64,000 nucleotides of DNA. Origin: Phragmitibacter flavus. GTDB taxonomy: Bacteria > Verrucomicrobiota > Verrucomicrobiia > Verrucomicrobiales > Verrucomicrobiaceae. Positions 40,899 through 50,018 of the stretch are shown in pieces (position 1 is the stretch's first letter; every line of letters starts with the position of its first letter). A program made the position numbers and the translations under genes. The notes under the pieces were generated by a model, which was given only the letters and a program-made list of their open reading frames with translations, was not told the origin of the DNA and did not search any database. The stretch spans positions 248,001 to 312,000 of the forward strand of contig NZ_VAUV01000008.1 of assembly GCF_005780165.1 (NCBI RefSeq). Reading direction: 5' to 3'.

Positions 40899-40922
40899 CC
40901 AGCCTCGTTGTATGTAGGCTGG
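40899..40922. repeat. short inverted repeat upstream of alkaline phosphatase
   Basis: CCAGCCT and AGGCTGG form a 7-bp stem around a 10-nt loop. The following bases GTGAGGCCCCTTCTAC share the CTTCTAC end with the hairpin elements at 20349 and 58083, so this may be a degenerate relative. Its role is unknown. Confidence 0.35.
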
Positions 40923-40967
40923 ACGTGAGGCCCCTTCTACAAGTAAAATCCGTCACCCGCTTCCCAT

Positions 40968-42356
40968 ATGACCGCTCCTGCCTCCTCATCTCGTCGCGAC
41001 TTTCTGCGCGCGTCCGTTCTCGCCTCCGCCGTGTTCGGCTCGGAAGCCGCGCTGGTCGCCAACGACAGCCGGAAAGCGGACGGCAACTCGGGCAAGGCGC
41101 GTAACGTCATTTTCATGGTCAGTGACGGCATGAATCACGGTGCCCTCACCCTTGCCAAAAATTACCGGTCCCTCTTCGAACAAAAATCCACCCACTGGAC
41201 CCAGCTTTATCGCGAACGCCCCATCGTTCGTGCCTTGATGGAAACCTTCTCGGCCAACAGCATCGTCACCGATTCCGCCGCCGCCGCCAGTGCTTGGGGT
41301 GCAGGGCATCGCGTTCAGAACGGCAAGATCAACGTGCTGCACGACGGACGCCACGCCACTCCGCTGCATCAGGTTCTGCAAAAAGCTGGCTTCAAAACCG
41401 GCCTGGTCAGCACCGCCACCATCACCCACGCCACCCCCGCCGGTTTCGCCGCCAATGCCGAAAGCCGCGCCAGTGAAGAAATCATCGCCACCCAATACCT
41501 CGACCGACGAGTCGACGTCCTGCTCGGAGGCGGTCAAAAATTTTTCAGCCCCCAGCTCTGTCAATGGTATCGCGACGCCGGTTATGATCTGGTGCAAAAT
41601 CGCGACGCCCTGCTCAAACTGCCCGCTGGCAAAACCGACCGGCTGCTCGGCCTGTTCAGCGACAGCCACATTCCCTTCACCATCGACCGCAACCACGACG
41701 CCAAGCTCGCCGCCGAGGTCCCCACCCTCGCAGAACTTACCCAAGTCGCCCTCAACCGCCTCGCCCCTTCGGCCAATGGCTTTTTTCTCTTGGTTGAAGG
41801 TGCCCGCATCGACCACGCCGGACACCACAACGACGCTGCCGCCTCGATCCACGACCAGCTCGCGTTTGATGACGCCATCTGCACCGTCGTTGAATTCATC
41901 GACAAACATCCCGACACCCTGCTCATCATCACCACCGACCACGGCTGCGGCGGCATTCAGATGAACGGCGTCAACCCGACCGACAAACAAGCCATGAACC
42001 CTGGCGTCTACTCTGCCAGCAACGCCGCCTTCGAGCGCATCCGCGGTTTCAAACATTCCTTCGAGTGGATGAAACAACAAGGCGTCGATGGACTCAGCGG
42101 CCCCCGACTCGGGGACACCCTCCATCAACACACCGGCATCAGGTTCGACGAAAAAGATCTCAAGGAGCTCCAGGGCCTCAAGCTTTCCGTCGCCCCCGTG
42201 TTTCAAAAATACCACGGCATCGGCTGGACCAGCGGCAACCACACCGGAGAACTCGTCGAATTTTGCGCCCTCGGACCCGGCTCCCAACACTTTCCCGCCT
42301 ACATGGAAAACCGTGAAATCCACGATCTTGTTCTCAAGGCCATGGCTCTCGCTTAG
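40968..42356 (+). CDS. Tat-exported alkaline phosphatase (PhoA family)
   Basis: A 462-aa phosphomonoesterase with a twin-arginine signal (SSRRDFLRASVLASAVFGS). Metal-site and nucleophile motifs are in order: VIFMVSDGMNHG (first metal Asp), VTDSAAAASAWGAG (nucleophile Ser), VEGARIDHAGHHND, TTDHGCGG, and SGNHTGE (final zinc His). It probably releases phosphate from periplasmic esters for the Pst importer at 44834-48240. The family is usually phosphate-starvation regulated; I see no clear Pho box upstream. Confidence 0.93.
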   Translation: MTAPASSSRRDFLRASVLASAVFGSEAALVANDSRKADGNSGKARNVIFMVSDGMNHGALTLAKNYRSLFEQKSTHWTQLYRERPIVRALMETFSANSIVTDSAAAASAWGAGHRVQNGKINVLHDGRHATPLHQVLQKAGFKTGLVSTATITHATPAGFAANAESRASEEIIATQYLDRRVDVLLGGGQKFFSPQLCQWYRDAGYDLVQNRDALLKLPAGKTDRLLGLFSDSHIPFTIDRNHDAKLAAEVPTLAELTQVALNRLAPSANGFFLLVEGARIDHAGHHNDAAASIHDQLAFDDAICTVVEFIDKHPDTLLIITTDHGCGGIQMNGVNPTDKQAMNPGVYSASNAAFERIRGFKHSFEWMKQQGVDGLSGPRLGDTLHQHTGIRFDEKDLKELQGLKLSVAPVFQKYHGIGWTSGNHTGELVEFCALGPGSQHFPAYMENREIHDLVLKAMALA

Positions 42357-42370
42357 ATTTGCATAAGGAA

Positions 42371-42390
42371 AGGCGGTCTCCAGCCCGCCT
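42371..42390 (+). terminator. weak hairpin after alkaline phosphatase gene
   Basis: AGGCGG and CCGCCT form a 6-bp stem with an 8-nt loop, 14 nt past the stop codon at 42356 and before the SUI1 gene. There is no T-tract, so it is only a possible attenuating structure. Confidence 0.3.
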
Positions 42391-42410
42391 CCCAAGACGC
42401 CCAACCTCTG

Positions 42411-42698
42411 ATGAACCCCAAAGACGATCCTGCATCACCACAACACACGTGGAAGATGGGTCGCGTTGTGCTCCAACGCGAAACCGCGCATCGCGGCGGC
42501 AAAACCGTCATCGTCATCAAAGACTTCGCCACTCACCTCCCTTTGTCAGTCATTGAAACCATCGCCAAACGCGTCCGCTCTGCCTGTGGTTGCGGAGGCA
42601 CCGTGCGCGATAAACGCATCGAAATTCAGGGCGACCAAGCCGCCAAAATTCGCACCGTTCTCGAAGCCGAAGGTTTCGAAGTGCGGGGGGTGAAGTGA
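42411..42698 (+). CDS. SUI1/eIF1-family translation factor (YciH-like)
   Basis: A 95-aa protein with a SUI1 domain: GGKTVIVIKDFATHLPLSVIE, KRVRSACGCGGTVRDKRIEIQGD, and KIRTVLEAEGFEVRG. Bacterial YciH-type proteins are linked to start-codon fidelity and stress translation, but their role is not settled. It is a short stand-alone gene between the alkaline phosphatase and the restriction-modification module. Confidence 0.92.
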   Translation: MNPKDDPASPQHTWKMGRVVLQRETAHRGGKTVIVIKDFATHLPLSVIETIAKRVRSACGCGGTVRDKRIEIQGDQAAKIRTVLEAEGFEVRGVK

Positions 42699-42841
42699 TG
42701 ATTGGCGTCATCGTCTTCCTTGGCCCTACAAAACGATTGAGGAAAACGGTTTCACCAGTCGGAGTATTACGATAAGCTTCCAGGGATGACAAACCCTAGG
42801 TTTCCATTGTTCTTATGAACATATTGCTGTAGCCTTCACCT

Positions 42842-43924
42842 ATGAAATTGCTGACCGAATCGCACCCTTTTATTCTAAGCGCTCTCGGCGGTCTTCCCGA
42901 CCAGATGGTTAAATTTCCCAGGTTCCGGTATATGGGGAGCAAGTTCAAACTATTGCCTTGGATTCACGAGGTGTTAAGCGACATTCCGTTCGAGTCGGTG
43001 ACGGATGCATTTTCGGGGTCTGGAGTGGTGTCCTATTTATTCAAGTCCATGCGCAAGCAGGTGTTCAGCAACGATGCCTTGGCGTTTCCGTCAGTGCTTT
43101 CAACGGCAACTATTGCAAACAATACAACTCATTTGACTGAGAATGATCTGGAGGAACTGCTCGGTGCAAAAGCGAGGGGGAAAAGCGAGGAATTTATTCG
43201 TCAGACTTTCCAAGGGATCTTTTATACAAATGAAGAACTTGTTTTCCTGGATGATTTATGGGCGGGGATCCGGTGCATGGACGCCCCAATGAAGCAATCG
43301 ATTGCGATCGCAGCTATTCTTCGATCTGCTGTTAAACGGCAACCGCGTGGTTTATTTACTGTGGCCGGTGATCCCGAGCGTTATAAAGACGGGAGAAGGG
43401 ATCTCAAACTGACACTGAGAGAACATTTTATTGAGCAGGTTGGGTGCTACAACTCCGCTGTTTTTAGCAACGGGAAACGCAACACCTCAACATCAGGCGA
43501 TGTGTTTGATGTCTTAGTGGGTAACGACCTTGTCTACATGGATCCTCCCTATGTTCCACTAGCTGATGATAACTGTTACATGAAACGCTACCACTTCCTT
43601 GAAGGGTTGGCTTGCTACTGGCAGGATAAGGAGATCATGACAACGTCCAAGGTGCGAAAAATCACCAAACCCTTCACACCATTCGCCTATCGCCACACTG
43701 CACTTGATGCTTTTGATCGCTTGTTTAGGAAATTTGCTGACTCTACACTTGTGCTTTCTTACTCGTCCAATGCATATCCGGACCTCGGCAGCTTGAGAAA
43801 GTTGATGCAACGCTACAAATCGTCGGTTGATGTGTTTGAAAAAACACATCGGTATCATTTTGGAAACCATGAAGCATCCAAACGCAACTTAGTGCAAGAG
43901 TATCTTATCATCGGAACTTCATGA
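42842..43924 (+). CDS. D12-class adenine-specific DNA methyltransferase
   Basis: A 360-aa N6-adenine methyltransferase of the D12 (Dam/DpnII-like) type. Motif X-like FRYMGSKFKLLPWI opens the protein, motif I (AdoMet binding) is DAFSGSGVVSYLF, and the catalytic motif IV is LVYMDPPYVP. It is visibly richer in AT than surrounding genes. Its stop overlaps the start of the next gene by 4 nt (ATGA), as expected for a restriction-modification pair. The recognition sequence cannot be inferred. Confidence 0.92.
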   Translation: MKLLTESHPFILSALGGLPDQMVKFPRFRYMGSKFKLLPWIHEVLSDIPFESVTDAFSGSGVVSYLFKSMRKQVFSNDALAFPSVLSTATIANNTTHLTENDLEELLGAKARGKSEEFIRQTFQGIFYTNEELVFLDDLWAGIRCMDAPMKQSIAIAAILRSAVKRQPRGLFTVAGDPERYKDGRRDLKLTLREHFIEQVGCYNSAVFSNGKRNTSTSGDVFDVLVGNDLVYMDPPYVPLADDNCYMKRYHFLEGLACYWQDKEIMTTSKVRKITKPFTPFAYRHTALDAFDRLFRKFADSTLVLSYSSNAYPDLGSLRKLMQRYKSSVDVFEKTHRYHFGNHEASKRNLVQEYLIIGTS

Positions 43925-44757
43925 AACGTTATCGACAGACCTTCGAAGAAATTGTCGCATCTCTTATTCCCATTGAGGCGTCTTGGCTCGATCCACACGC
44001 CGAAGGAGTGATTTTGGCCCTGAAAAATCTGCCGAAAAAACCGACCTATGAAGCTGCTGATGTAGCGGCCCTGTTGGCGGGGGATTTCGCCACCGCACTC
44101 ACAACCATCAGGCTATTTTTAGATCTCTCTAAAGATGATTTCACCCACCGTATGAGGGACGCTATGGGCGAAGGCGGTATCGGGATAAAAAGATATCTAT
44201 CGGATCCGCCCGCCTACTTAAATGCCCTCGACTCCATGGGTCTTTGCGAAAAGATGTCGACACTAATCCATCATCCGCCTCACTGGTCCGATGTATTGGT
44301 CGAGCGACTGAAGGGAGGACGTGGCAGTGCCATCAAGGGCCAGACGCGCGGTCGCGGCATGGAGGATTTTGTAGAAGAAATTGTCAAATCAGTGTTTGTA
44401 TCCCAAGAAGTCGCCGTGCGACATCGTTTTACTGGCGCCAACGGACGCAGCACGGAAAAAGCCGATTTTTGCGTGCCCTCAGCAATGGACCCACGCATTC
44501 TAATCGAAGTTAAAGCTTACGGCGCTACTGGAAGCAAACAAACAGATGTGTTGGGCGACATTGCGAGGATTGTAGAAGAAAAAAGACACGATACGGTGCT
44601 TTTGTTAGTGACGGATGGTATTACATGGAAGCAACGTCCAAGTGACCTTCGTAAGCTGATTAGACTACAAAATGAAGGGAAAATACAGAGAATATACACC
44701 AAATCGATGTCTGAAGAGTTGCGCGAAGATTTGGAAACGTTAAAAGCGGAAATTTAA
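43921..44757 (+). CDS. putative type II restriction endonuclease
   Basis: A 278-aa protein. A PD-(D/E)XK-type nuclease core is visible: EKADFCVP followed by RILIEVKAYGATGSKQTD, giving the Asp...Glu-x-Lys triad, with an upstream helix GRGMEDFVEEIVKSVF contributing a Glu. The N-terminal half (1-130) is helical and may bind DNA. Translational coupling to the D12 methyltransferase strongly suggests it is the cognate endonuclease. No family name can be assigned from the sequence alone. Like its partner it is AT-richer than its neighbours. Confidence 0.78.
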   Translation: MKRYRQTFEEIVASLIPIEASWLDPHAEGVILALKNLPKKPTYEAADVAALLAGDFATALTTIRLFLDLSKDDFTHRMRDAMGEGGIGIKRYLSDPPAYLNALDSMGLCEKMSTLIHHPPHWSDVLVERLKGGRGSAIKGQTRGRGMEDFVEEIVKSVFVSQEVAVRHRFTGANGRSTEKADFCVPSAMDPRILIEVKAYGATGSKQTDVLGDIARIVEEKRHDTVLLLVTDGITWKQRPSDLRKLIRLQNEGKIQRIYTKSMSEELREDLETLKAEI

Positions 44758-44833
44758 CTCTGCATCAAAGCATCTTTCGGCTTTTTCTATTTCAAAGACG
44801 TTGATCTGAGACTTGAGATTGATCTGCTGTGTC

Positions 44834-45640
44834 TCACTGACAACAAACATACTCATCCAGCTCCGTCAGCCGCGTGTTGTCCAGCACCTCGCTCACCGTC
44901 CCCCCACACAACAGCTGCCCAACCCCGTCCCGCACGCCGACAAAAGCTACCCGATCCGCCAACTCACGAGCCTGTCTCAAATTGTGGGTCACCAAAACAA
45001 TCGTATGCGTCTCCCGCAGTCGACGCACCAACCCCTCAATCGCCTCCGTGCTACGCGGATCCAAGGCACTCGTCGGCTCGTCCATCAAAATCACCTCCGG
45101 CTCCGTCGCCAAAGTCCGAGCCAAACACAAACGCTGCTGCTGCCCCACCGACAACTTCATCGCCGGTGCCTTCAACCGATCCTTCACCTCCTCCCACAAC
45201 GACGCCTCCCGCAACGAACGTTCCACACACGCCTCTTCATCCGCCCGTGACATCCTCCGCAAACGCTTCGCCCCGAACAACACATTCTCCCGAATGCTCG
45301 TCGGAAAAATCACCGGCTGCTGAAACAACATCCCCACCCGCGCCCGCAACGCATCCACATCGGTCCCTGATGCAAAAATCGACGATCCGTGCAAGACAAC
45401 ATCCCCCGTCACCTTCAACCCCGTCAGATCCGTCAAGCGGTTCATTGCCCGCAACAAAGTGCTTTTCCCACCCCCTGACGGCCCAATAATCCCAAAAACC
45501 TCATGCCTCACCACTTCGAATGAAACCCCGCGTAACAACTCTCGCGCCCCCGCCCTCACCCCGAGCTCGCGCACGTCCAGCATCGCCGAACCAGTTCCCG
45601 CACAGCAATTCTCTGCCTTATCTTTCCTTTGATCAATCAT
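44834..45640 (-). CDS. pstB: phosphate ABC transporter ATP-binding protein
   Basis: The ATPase of the high-affinity phosphate importer, 268 aa. It has Walker A GPSGGGKS, the PstB-typical RAMNRLTDL, signature LSVGQQQRLCLART, Walker B VILMDEPTSALDP and H-loop VLVTHNLRQA. Its ATG overlaps the pstA stop by 8 nt. It is the last gene of pstSCAB; no phoU follows. Confidence 0.94.
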   Translation of the reverse strand: MIDQRKDKAENCCAGTGSAMLDVRELGVRAGARELLRGVSFEVVRHEVFGIIGPSGGGKSTLLRAMNRLTDLTGLKVTGDVVLHGSSIFASGTDVDALRARVGMLFQQPVIFPTSIRENVLFGAKRLRRMSRADEEACVERSLREASLWEEVKDRLKAPAMKLSVGQQQRLCLARTLATEPEVILMDEPTSALDPRSTEAIEGLVRRLRETHTIVLVTHNLRQARELADRVAFVGVRDGVGQLLCGGTVSEVLDNTRLTELDEYVCCQ

Positions 45641-46496
45641 GAAACTCCTCGTGCATTTTTAATCTCCACGGCAACGCCAGCAAACTCAGCGCAAAAACCA
45701 TCCCCAACAACACCAGCGCCGCCCCCCAAAGATTCGATCCCACCGCCGGATCAAACGAATCCTGCGCCAATACAAAAATGTGATACGGCAGCGACAACAC
45801 CGGGCTCTCCTTCACCGCCGTCGGCCACGTCACCCCCGCAAAAATTGTCGCCGTAAACATGATCGGTGCCGTCTCCCCCGCCGCCCGCGCCACTCCCAGC
45901 AGTGACCCCGTCACCAACCCGCCCACACTCTGCGGCAAAATCACCGACCACACCACCTGCGCCCGATTCAGCCCCAAGCCAGCCGCCGCCTCCAGATATT
46001 TCGCCGGAATCGCCTGCATGCGCTCCATCAACGCCAGCGTCACCGTCGGCAACATGCTCATCGCCAACGCGATCCCCCCCGCCAGCCACGACTTGCCCCA
46101 TCCAAACCATTGCACAAACACCATAAATCCAAACAACCCAAACACGATGCTCGGCACCCCGTTCAACGTGTAAAACAGCGTCCTCATGCATTCCCCGCGC
46201 CGCGTCCCCTTCCACCACACCTGCTGCAACAACGCCAATGCCAATGCGGAAGGCGCACACAAACCCCAAGCCGACACCATTAAAATCACCGTCCCCACCG
46301 CATGCCAGAAGATCCCCCCCTCAGCCCCCCCTTGTTCCATCGCCCCCGTCAAAAACTCCCACGAAATCGCACCCCACCCCTTCACCACCAACACCCCCAC
46401 CAATCCCAGCAACAAGCCCAGCACCACCAGCCCACAGGCCGAAAGCAACACCACCACCCCTCCATCGATCAATCCCCGCCGCCTATGCCTACGCAT
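45633..46496 (-). CDS. pstA: phosphate ABC transporter permease PstA
   Basis: A 287-aa membrane permease with six or so hydrophobic segments. PstA hallmarks are GGIFWHAVGTVILM, NGVPSIVFGLFGF, and the EAA loop AAAGLGLNRAQVVWSVILPQSVGGLVTGSLLGV, read in parts. GETAPIMFTATIF is a typical PstA motif. It overlaps pstC and pstB by 8 nt each. Confidence 0.94.
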   Translation of the reverse strand: MRRHRRRGLIDGGVVVLLSACGLVVLGLLLGLVGVLVVKGWGAISWEFLTGAMEQGGAEGGIFWHAVGTVILMVSAWGLCAPSALALALLQQVWWKGTRRGECMRTLFYTLNGVPSIVFGLFGFMVFVQWFGWGKSWLAGGIALAMSMLPTVTLALMERMQAIPAKYLEAAAGLGLNRAQVVWSVILPQSVGGLVTGSLLGVARAAGETAPIMFTATIFAGVTWPTAVKESPVLSLPYHIFVLAQDSFDPAVGSNLWGAALVLLGMVFALSLLALPWRLKMHEEFHD

Positions 46497-47364
46497 TCGC
46501 GTTCCTCCTCGACCTAAAAATCGTTCCCAACAACGTCACCACCCCTGTCAAAACCAGCAGCAACACCCCCAGCCCCATCATCGCCCCCCAATGCAAATCA
46601 TCGGCATAAGCGATGCTCGTCTCCGCCCCGCCCAGCTTGCTCGTCAGCGTCTGACCCGACTCCAACAAAGGCTGCATCGACCACCACCGCTCCGGCAACT
46701 GATTGTCCTGCCGACCCACCACCAAAAACACCGCCACCGTCTCCCCCAAGGCCCGACCAAACCCCAACAACAACGCCGCCCCCATCCCTCTCGCCGCCTG
46801 TGGCAGCGCCACACTTCCCACCACCTCCGCCCGGGTCAGTCCCAGACCCCGCGCCGCCCTTCGCTGTGTCGATGGCACCGCCCGCAACGCATCATCCCCC
46901 AATGTCACCACCGTCGGCAACACCATCACCGCCAACAACAAACCCGCCGTCAACAGCGTGTCCCCACTCAACAAATCAAATGCCTCAAATGAATCATAGA
47001 CCCACTCCCGCAGCAGCAAAATCCCCAGCAATCCGTAAACTACCGAAGGCACCCCCGCTAAAAGCTCCACCAACACCTTCATCCCCCAACGCAGCCGGTT
47101 CGGCAAATACTCCGACATCAACACCGCCGTCCCCAGCCCCAAAGGAGCCGCCACCAGCAGCGCCACCAGCGCCACCATCGCCGATCCATAAATCATCGCA
47201 GCCGCCCCAAACTCCTGCTGCCGGAAAAACCACCGGTTCTTCGTCACATACCCCACGCCCTCCGCCTGCCACACCGGCAGGCTCTGCCACAGGAACACCG
47301 CAAGCAAACCGCCAAATGCCAACAAAGCCAGCAGGCTGAATACCCAACAGAAAAAGCGTGTCAT
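46489..47364 (-). CDS. pstC: phosphate ABC transporter permease PstC
   Basis: A 291-aa membrane permease. PstC features are PLGLGTAVLMSEYLP, VELLAGVPSVVYGLLGI, and the EAA loop AARGLGLTRAEVVGSVALPQAARGM, followed by GFGRALGETVAVFLVVG. It starts 30 nt after the pstS stop and overlaps pstA by 8 nt (ATGCGTAG). Confidence 0.94.
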   Translation of the reverse strand: MTRFFCWVFSLLALLAFGGLLAVFLWQSLPVWQAEGVGYVTKNRWFFRQQEFGAAAMIYGSAMVALVALLVAAPLGLGTAVLMSEYLPNRLRWGMKVLVELLAGVPSVVYGLLGILLLREWVYDSFEAFDLLSGDTLLTAGLLLAVMVLPTVVTLGDDALRAVPSTQRRAARGLGLTRAEVVGSVALPQAARGMGAALLLGFGRALGETVAVFLVVGRQDNQLPERWWSMQPLLESGQTLTSKLGGAETSIAYADDLHWGAMMGLGVLLLVLTGVVTLLGTIFRSRRNANA

Positions 47365-47394
47365 CTCTGGCGTCGTAGGTCCTCTGTCGTTTCG

Positions 47395-48240
47395 CTATTT
47401 CAACTCCGAAAGCATCAGATAACCATGCTTCTTCACCAACGCCTGCCCCCTCTCGCCCAACATGAAATCGACAAACGTTTTGGCAGTCCCAGCGGGTTCA
47501 CCATTGGTCAGGAGATACAACGGACGCGACAAAGGATACCTCTTGCTCGAGATCGCCTCCGCCGTCGGCTCCACCACCTCGCCTGCCTCCGTCTTGATCC
47601 CCAAGGCAAAAATTTTCTCGTTGTCCACCCAGGTCGACGAGAGCTGGCTCACCGCCCCACGTGTCCCACCCACCTTGCTGCGCGCCTCTTCATTGCCGCC
47701 CACTTCGGGGAAATTGACCTGCGGTGCCTTCTTCGAATCGCCATACACCCAATGCGTAAACACCTCCCAAGTGCCCCGACCCGGCTCCTTGTTAAAAAAC
47801 GCAATCCGCCGGTCCGCCCCGCCAAGCTCCTTCCAGTTCGTGATCCGTCCCTCATAAATGCCCGCTGCCTGCTCTTTGGTGATCGACTTCACCCCACCTT
47901 CCCAAACATCCGCCGAAACAATCATCGCCACCGCATCTTCGCCCACGTGGATGGATTTGAAGTCGCACTTCGGAAACTTCGCCTTGTCCTCATCCTTCAC
48001 CGGCTTCGAGGCCATCCCAATCTGCACCAGCCCCTCTCCCAGCATGGAAATTCCTCCCGAGCTTCCTCCCTGGGTATCGATCTGAATATCCAAACCCTGC
48101 TCTTTCCTCAGCGCCTCCGCCGCTTCAGCCGCCGGCAAATTCACTGTCGTCGACCCATTGATTTTCAGAGTCTCCGCCTGCGCTGCCGCACCGACCGCCA
48201 AGCCCATCATCAACATCAAATGCAGGAAATTCTTTGTCAT
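47395..48240 (-). CDS. pstS: periplasmic phosphate-binding protein
   Basis: A 281-aa binding protein from the ATG at 48240 (MTKNFLHLMLMMGLAVGAAAQAE), a clear Sec signal; the frame is open upstream. Phosphate-binding loops are visible: INGSTTVNLP at the mature N-terminus, QGGSSGGISML, and EPGRGTWEVFTHWVYG, where an Arg and Ser/Thr side chains contact phosphate in the family. It is first of pstSCAB and diverges from the rhodanese gene with a 68-bp spacer. Confidence 0.93.
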   Translation of the reverse strand: MTKNFLHLMLMMGLAVGAAAQAETLKINGSTTVNLPAAEAAEALRKEQGLDIQIDTQGGSSGGISMLGEGLVQIGMASKPVKDEDKAKFPKCDFKSIHVGEDAVAMIVSADVWEGGVKSITKEQAAGIYEGRITNWKELGGADRRIAFFNKEPGRGTWEVFTHWVYGDSKKAPQVNFPEVGGNEEARSKVGGTRGAVSQLSSTWVDNEKIFALGIKTEAGEVVEPTAEAISSKRYPLSRPLYLLTNGEPAGTAKTFVDFMLGERGQALVKKHGYLMLSELK

Positions 48241-48308
48241 ACATGCGCATTCACGCATATTCGCAAAAACCTCGCAAGTCAAATTCTCGCCACCCATTTC
48301 CATCCAAC

Positions 48309-49226
48309 ATGAATCGCCTCATCGCCCCGCTTGCACTTCTTTGCCTCGTCACTTCCCTGGCTCAGGCCGAAATCAAATCCATCTCCCCTGCCGACGCCAA
48401 AGCCCTCATTGAAAACCCCGACCCCTCCCAACGCCCGCATGTCATCGACACCCGCGGCGGTTACAAAGACTACTTCCGGGCTCACCTCCCCAACGCCCAC
48501 CACCTCAATTTCGATACCCTTCGCGGCACTGATCACGGCGTTCCCGTGCAATACCTCCCCGACGACCTCACCCAAATCCTCCTCACCCGCGCCGGAGTCG
48601 ACAAAACCCGCCCCCATCTCCTTTATGCCGATGGTGCCGCCCTTCCCAACGACGAAATCCTCAGCGCCACCATGGTTGCTTATGTCCTCGAAAAGTTTGG
48701 CGTCAATGACATCCTCATTCTCGACGGCGGCCTCAGCGCCTGGAAAGCCGCCGGATACGCCACCACCCAAGAGTATCCCGACACCAAATCCGGCAACCTT
48801 TCCACCGCTTCTCCCCTGCCCATCTCCCTCTCCGTCGACGAGGTTCTCAAGCTCAAAGACCAGCCCGGTCATGTGCTTGTCGACGCCCGTCCCATCAATG
48901 AATACCTTGGCAAAGACGACGTTTGGCTTCGCAAAGGCCACATCCCCGGAGCCATCAGCTTTCACTGGGCCAAACTCATGGCGGCTGACAACACCCACCA
49001 ATTCAAACCCTTCGACAGCGTCAAAGCGGAACTCACCGCCGCCGGTCTCACCCCCGACAAAAACATCCTCGTCTACTGCGGCACCTCACGCGAGGGCAGC
49101 CTGCTACGGTTTTATCTCAAACATGTCGCCGGTTATCCCCATGTCCGACTCTACGAAGGCTCCTGGAAAGAATACGCGTCGCTCAAACAACACCCCGTCG
49201 AAACCAAAGCGAACGAGCCCAAATAG
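48309..49226 (+). CDS. exported tandem-rhodanese sulfurtransferase
   Basis: About 305 aa from the ATG at 48309; the signal peptide is LIAPLALLCLVTSLAQAE. Two rhodanese domains follow. The first (about 25-150) has HVIDTRGGYKDYFRAHLPNA but no Cys at the active loop (LLYADGAALPN), so it is structural. The second (about 165-295) has VDARPINEYLG and the persulfide Cys in VYCGTSREGS. This layout matches thiosulfate:cyanide/mercaptopyruvate sulfurtransferases. It diverges from pstS. Confidence 0.88.
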   Translation: MNRLIAPLALLCLVTSLAQAEIKSISPADAKALIENPDPSQRPHVIDTRGGYKDYFRAHLPNAHHLNFDTLRGTDHGVPVQYLPDDLTQILLTRAGVDKTRPHLLYADGAALPNDEILSATMVAYVLEKFGVNDILILDGGLSAWKAAGYATTQEYPDTKSGNLSTASPLPISLSVDEVLKLKDQPGHVLVDARPINEYLGKDDVWLRKGHIPGAISFHWAKLMAADNTHQFKPFDSVKAELTAAGLTPDKNILVYCGTSREGSLLRFYLKHVAGYPHVRLYEGSWKEYASLKQHPVETKANEPK

Positions 49227-49280
49227 CCCTCCAAAGCGCCCCCCATTGACGTCACGCGAGAATTCCCGTATTCTTGGTGC

Positions 49281-50003
49281 ATGAAAACCGCGCTCGCCAT
49301 GGTTCTCGCGATCCTGTCCCAGGCGCTTCCCTTGTCGGCTGAAGAGAATCAAAACCCCGTCGAACCAAGCCGCTTCGACATCAGCACCCTCTCCGGCGAA
49401 ATTTACAAAAACAGCCGCCTCATCAAAGTCACCCCGGCCGACCTCACCGTCATGCACGACGCAGGCGTTGCAAAAATAGGCTTCGAAAATCTCAATCCCA
49501 CCTGGCAGCAAAAGTTCGGTTACGACCCCGCCAAAGCCGATGCCTATCGCGAAAAAATCGCCATCCAAAACCGCGAAGCCGAAGACCGTCGCCAGCAGCT
49601 TTCCCTCCAGCGCGAGCGCACCGAGCGCCTCGCCATCGCCAAAATTGAAGCCGAAGAACGTCGCCTCGCCGCCCAGAGCAAAGACCCCGCTCCACTCGCG
49701 CCACTGCCCGGTGAAGAAAACCGCCCGCTCCTTCCGGCTCCCACCACCACGGTCGAAATCATCCCTTCCGCCCCACCCCTTGGAGCTGTGCATGATCCCG
49801 GCATCAGCACTCGAAACAGCAGCAGCCGCAGGTGGCGTTCCGGCGACGGCATTTACAGCGTCGACGGCTATTATCCCCCGTTCATTTGGAGTTCCCCTTC
49901 CCGCCCTTGGTCTCCTCACTACCATCCCCATCACCACCATCATCACCCGCATCATCACAGCGGTTCCTTCATAAGCCCGCCCATCATTCGCATCACCCGC
50001 TGA
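49281..50003 (+). CDS. secreted protein with His-rich C-terminus
   Basis: A 240-aa protein with a signal peptide (ALAMVLAILSQALPLSAEE). Residues about 75-130 are a charged helix/coiled coil (AYREKIAIQNREAEDRRQQL, then RTERLAIAKIEAEERRL). A Pro-rich linker leads to a C-terminal segment containing a dense run of His (HYHPHHHHHHPHHHS) about 20 residues from the end. The His cluster suggests metal binding, but no family is recognised. Confidence 0.7.
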   Translation: MKTALAMVLAILSQALPLSAEENQNPVEPSRFDISTLSGEIYKNSRLIKVTPADLTVMHDAGVAKIGFENLNPTWQQKFGYDPAKADAYREKIAIQNREAEDRRQQLSLQRERTERLAIAKIEAEERRLAAQSKDPAPLAPLPGEENRPLLPAPTTTVEIIPSAPPLGAVHDPGISTRNSSSRRWRSGDGIYSVDGYYPPFIWSSPSRPWSPHYHPHHHHHHPHHHSGSFISPPIIRITR

Positions 50004-50018
50004 GTTTCCAACTCTGAC

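Noticed and set aside
48241-48308. Pho box upstream of pstS
   Set aside because: Inspected the 68-bp spacer for paired CTGTCAT-like repeats and saw none; regulation cannot be stated.
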